Below are positions 61,191 to 64,000 of a DNA stretch of 64,000 bases, in pieces (the stretch's first letter is position 1; the number at the start of each line of letters is the position of its first letter). The stretch spans positions 62,001-126,000 of the forward strand of contig NZ_JAIVLG010000001.1 in NCBI RefSeq assembly GCF_020524545.1, given 5' to 3'. The translations under genes were made by a program, and so were the position numbers. Under the pieces are notes generated by a model. The model searched no databases. It saw only the letters and a program-made list of their open reading frames with translations, and had not been told where the DNA came from. This DNA comes from Microbacterium paraoxydans (GTDB lineage Bacteria; Actinomycetota; Actinomycetes; Actinomycetales; Microbacteriaceae).

Positions 61191-61811
61191 TTGATCCGCA
61201 TCGGAATCGTCGACGACCACCCGGCGATGGTTCTCGGCACCTCGGCGATCATCAACATCCAATCAGACATGCACGTCGCGGCTGCGGGGGCGACCGTCGG
61301 CGAACTGCTGGATCACGCGGTCGACCTTGATGTCGTGCTCCTTGATCTCGTGCTCGCAGACGACAGCAACATGGCCGTCAACATCCGAGAACTGACCACT
61401 CGAGGCATCGTCGTCCTCGCCTACACCTCCGGTGAACGAGTCGTGCTGGTCCAACAGGCGGTGCGAAGCGGTGTCGCCGGCGTGATCCGCAAGTCGGAGA
61501 GCCCAGAGGTACTCATCAGCGCGATTCGTTCCGCGATCGCGGGTGAGACGGTTGCGACCCTGGACTGGGCCGCGGCGCTGGAGGAGGACCAGAGCTTCGT
61601 GCGCGCGGAGTTGACCCCGCGCGAAGCGGAGGTGCTGTCGATGTATGCTTCCGGCGCCACCGCCGAAGCGGTGGCCACAGCCCTGTTCATCTCGAGATAC
61701 ACCGTCAACGATCACATCCGGCGTATCCGCGCGAAGTACGCGGCGCTCGGACGCGACGCGACCGACAAGATCGCGCTGTCCAAGCGCGCCGTCGAGGACG
61801 GCCTGCTGTAG
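61191..61811 (+). CDS. LuxR/NarL-family response regulator
   Basis: 206 residues. Receiver domain with acidic pair Asp8-Asp9 (IVDDHPAM), phospho-acceptor Asp52 (VVLLDLVLADDS) and Lys101 (GVIRKSESP). LuxR helix-turn-helix LTPREAEVLSMYASGATAEAVATALFISRYTVNDHI (about 140-175, read in parts). The start is TTG at 61191 with CAGGGGGC upstream; no ATG or GTG in frame would keep the receiver intact with less extension. Partner of the divergent kinase. Confidence 0.88.
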   Translation: MIRIGIVDDHPAMVLGTSAIINIQSDMHVAAAGATVGELLDHAVDLDVVLLDLVLADDSNMAVNIRELTTRGIVVLAYTSGERVVLVQQAVRSGVAGVIRKSESPEVLISAIRSAIAGETVATLDWAAALEEDQSFVRAELTPREAEVLSMYASGATAEAVATALFISRYTVNDHIRRIRAKYAALGRDATDKIALSKRAVEDGLL

Positions 61812-62111
61812 CCGAGGTCGTGTGTTGATGTCCGCGTCTTTCCCCATCCCTCAGAGATGGGGATCGACGTTCTGAAGTCCCCTACCGCTTGCGATTCCCA
61901 CGTCCGCTGGGCGATGGAAGGGTCTCTTGTGGCTTCTCTCTGATGGGCCCGCTCGTCGCGCGCCCACAGAACGGAGTCACAGACGCGCCGACGTCGCCCA
62001 CCTCTATCGGTGCCAAGAGAACTGGTGCCCCTCATGCGCTCCGGCGCGTGATCCGCCGAAACCACAGAGATCGCGCCATCCGGGCACATCGGATGCGACG
62101 AGAGGAACCCC
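61812..62111. other. 300-base gap between regulator and surface protein
   Basis: Starts with a terminator-like hairpin and ends in AGAGGA (ribosome-binding site) before GTG 62112. I see no gene in between. Confidence 0.55.
61841..61863 (+). terminator. terminator hairpin of the response regulator
   Basis: TCCCCATC (61841-61848) pairs with GATGGGGA (61856-61863) over a seven-base loop, 30 bases after the stop. No T tract. Confidence 0.5.
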
Positions 62112-64000
62112 GTGAAACACGCCGAACGATCACGCCGACTCTGGGCGATTATCGCGCTTCTCGCGCTCATGGCCTCCCTCGTAGGCGCCCAGCCCGCTTT
62201 CGCAGACGAGGACTCCACCACGTCGCTCACCCTCACTCAGGTGACGCCCGCGACGCAGCAGTCGGGCACCACGTTCCAGTACCGCCTCGCCTACAGCTGT
62301 AGCAACCTCAACAACGTGGTCTGCGGTGAGGACCCGGTCATCACCGTGCCCCTCGGCGACGCCGCCGACATGCCCGTGAGCGTCGCCGACAGCAGCGCCA
62401 TCGCTTCCTGGGAGGTGGTTGGCGACGACCTCGTGATCACGATGAACGACCTGCCCGAGGGGTCTGCCGGAACGATCGACTTCACGGTGACGCCTCCCAA
62501 CCGCACGACACCGAACGGCACGACGTGGACGCTGGACGCGGAGCTAACCTTCGGCGACGGTGTGACCCCCGGCGCGTCAGCTCCCGCGTCGGTCACCTCG
62601 ACCGCCACTGCCTCGCCGAGCCTGTCGCTGGTCAAGTCGGCCAACGGGAACTTCTTCCGGCCAGGTGACACGGTCGTGTTCCAGCTGAGCTGGAGCTGCC
62701 CTCAGTCGGGGGCGGCGACAGGCGTCGAGAACCTCACGGGACTCTCGATCGTCGACACGTTGCCTGCCGGGCTCACCTATGTGTCCAGTTCGCCGACAGC
62801 CGCCTCGGTAGCGGGACAGCAGATCACGATCGAGGTCCCGCAGAGCGGACTAGGTTTTTCGTGCAGCAGCGGCTCGGCGACAGCGGTGACCGTCACCGCG
62901 ACCGTCGATGAGAACGTCATCGACGGGACGGTACTGACCAACGTCGCCGAGGCGACGGGCACTCCGCTGAGCGGATCGCCCGCGGTCACGGCGAACGCCA
63001 GCGACGGCATCACGATCGTCGACCAGCTGGGCGCCGGTGAGGCATCGAAGATCGGGTACGGACCCGTCACGCACAACGTCGGCGACGTCGGCACGTACGA
63101 CGCGGGCCGCGGGGGCTACCTCTCCGGGACCTACGCCGGTCCGTGGCTGGACCGTGGGATCGCGGCCGATCGCACCGGCGATCCGATCGAAGCCAGCGGC
63201 AACGAGGTGAGCGGCCGTGTGGAGGCGATGTACCAGCTTCGCGTCCTCATGCCGGTGGCCGGTCTCGAACATGCTGTGATCGACCCCGTGCCCTGTCAGG
63301 ACGGTGCCGCTGGACCGATCTACACCAGCCGGGATCCGGGCGATCTCTGCCAGGACCCCGCGTTCCACGCGACGATGGTGACGGCGCGGGTCTACACCGG
63401 TGCCGGCAACGTCGGCGTTCCCGTCGATCACGGACTCCAGGCCCGGTTGACGGACGGCACATTGATCGACCTCGAACCCGGGCCCGTGCGCGCGGGAGAG
63501 ATCTCACCCGGAATGCTGTACTACCGCAGCTACTACGTGCCTGAGAACGCGGTGGGTCAGGTCGCCGAGCTGGTCTTCCCGCGCTCAGACACAATGATCA
63601 ATCGCGCCACGTACTACTTCATCGGCGGCTACGCGGACGAGGATCTCGCCGGAGGTGACGTTCTTCGCAACCGCTTCACCTTGGAGTCCTTCGCTCCCGG
63701 CGAGGACGAGCCCTACGCCTCGGGGCCGAGCAACAACGGCAACGTCTACGTGCTCAGCGGACCCCAGGTCGGCGCGTGGAAGATCTGGCTCTCGTCATCG
63801 AGCACGTTCCGCCTGTCCGCGTACTTCATTGCCCCGGACTTCGCGATTCTCGATGGCTCGTTGACGCTCACCGATCGGCTGCCTGCCGGCCTCCGGCTGG
63901 CGGGACCCATCGTCGCCAACTCGGCCTTCGAGCGGACGACGTCCACCTTCCACGCGATCGAGTGGGACGTTCAGCAGGAGCCGGATCCGGTGACGGGGGA
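62112..64000 (+). CDS. large secreted DUF11-type surface protein, C-terminus beyond window
   Basis: At least 629 residues. Start GTG with AGAGGA upstream. A Sec signal peptide occupies residues 1-33: basic KHAERSRR, a hydrophobic core (LWAIIALLALMASLVG) and cleavage after AFA before DEDS. The mature part is Thr/Ser/Val-rich beta structure. A DUF11-like module (SLSLVKSANGNFFRPGDTV ... VDTLPAGLTYVSS) follows the first domain, and another LTLTDRLPAGLRLAG module appears near the window end. Likely a cell-wall adhesin or stalk protein. No LPxTG anchor can be judged as the C-terminus is missing. Upstream two-component genes might regulate it (inference). Confidence 0.82.
   Translation, partial: MKHAERSRRLWAIIALLALMASLVGAQPAFADEDSTTSLTLTQVTPATQQSGTTFQYRLAYSCSNLNNVVCGEDPVITVPLGDAADMPVSVADSSAIASWEVVGDDLVITMNDLPEGSAGTIDFTVTPPNRTTPNGTTWTLDAELTFGDGVTPGASAPASVTSTATASPSLSLVKSANGNFFRPGDTVVFQLSWSCPQSGAATGVENLTGLSIVDTLPAGLTYVSSSPTAASVAGQQITIEVPQSGLGFSCSSGSATAVTVTATVDENVIDGTVLTNVAEATGTPLSGSPAVTANASDGITIVDQLGAGEASKIGYGPVTHNVGDVGTYDAGRGGYLSGTYAGPWLDRGIAADRTGDPIEASGNEVSGRVEAMYQLRVLMPVAGLEHAVIDPVPCQDGAAGPIYTSRDPGDLCQDPAFHATMVTARVYTGAGNVGVPVDHGLQARLTDGTLIDLEPGPVRAGEISPGMLYYRSYYVPENAVGQVAELVFPRSDTMINRATYYFIGGYADEDLAGGDVLRNRFTLESFAPGEDEPYASGPSNNGNVYVLSGPQVGAWKIWLSSSSTFRLSAYFIAPDFAILDGSLTLTDRLPAGLRLAGPIVANSAFERTTSTFHAIEWDVQQEPDPVTG

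Overview
The window is 64 kb of high-GC, densely packed chromosome with many 1-4 base gene overlaps and GTG starts. The gene content points to an actinobacterium of the Microbacteriaceae, most likely Microbacterium or a close relative (inference; no rRNA marker is present). It has a coproporphyrin-dependent haem pathway (cgoX, chdC), a class II dimeric-type GlyRS and a ykoEDC-type thiamine-precursor ECF transporter. Many genes have a -10-like hexamer 6-8 bases before the start codon, which suggests leaderless mRNAs. I see no tRNA, rRNA, CRISPR array, integrase or transposase.

Layout. (1) 1-1.4 kb: a two-component system (OmpR-type regulator and a sensor kinase cut by the window edge). (2) 1.5-8.3 kb: a sugar/redox block with a GT2 transferase, a DUF2064 protein, a methyltransferase, a Tat-exported molybdopterin oxidoreductase with a cytochrome b partner, MTA phosphorylase, an NAD-sugar epimerase and a polytopic membrane protein. 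(3) 8.4-19.6 kb: an M13 metallopeptidase, a catalytically dead beta-lactamase-fold protein, a MarR-GNAT-dehydrogenase triple fusion next to an MFS exporter, an FMN alpha-hydroxy-acid oxidase, a HIT-like protein, a GNAT and GlyRS. (4) 19.8-21.7 kb: an HhH-GPD DNA repair gene whose 5' end is duplicated. The 1.3 kb between the copies holds a HEPN/MNT toxin-antitoxin pair and a GrpB remnant. (5) 21.7-33.3 kb: the haem cluster hemA, hemE, cgoX, chdC, hemC, hemD, hemB and hemL, interrupted by an ArsR/SDR pair and a three-gene membrane-protein cassette. All steps from glutamyl-tRNA to haem are present except the ferrochelatase. (6) 33.4-42.7 kb: an ABC ATPase with a 300-residue acidic tail, an enoyl-CoA hydratase-family hydrolase, a GntR/membrane protein operon and a heterodimeric ABC exporter. 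(7) 42.8-48.1 kb: a membrane-anchored S11 carboxypeptidase, a TPP riboswitch with ykoEDC, and an APH(3')-like kinase. (8) 48.2-58 kb: a PaaX-type regulator followed by an eight-gene operon built around a 2-aminobenzoate-CoA ligase and a flavin monooxygenase/Old-Yellow-Enzyme fusion. It looks like a CoA-thioester route for anthranilate or a related aromatic acid, with its own MFS importer. (9) 58.5-61.8 kb: a divergent NarL-type two-component system with an extra kinase-like protein that lacks the catalytic boxes, and a 34-bp perfect palindrome between the halves. (10) 62.1 kb to the end: a large secreted DUF11-type surface protein, cut by the window edge.

The most unusual items are the duplicated-gene island carrying the HEPN/MNT pair, the triple-domain MarR-GNAT-dehydrogenase with its operator on the -10 box, and the aminobenzoyl-CoA operon, whose lower pathway differs from the known one.
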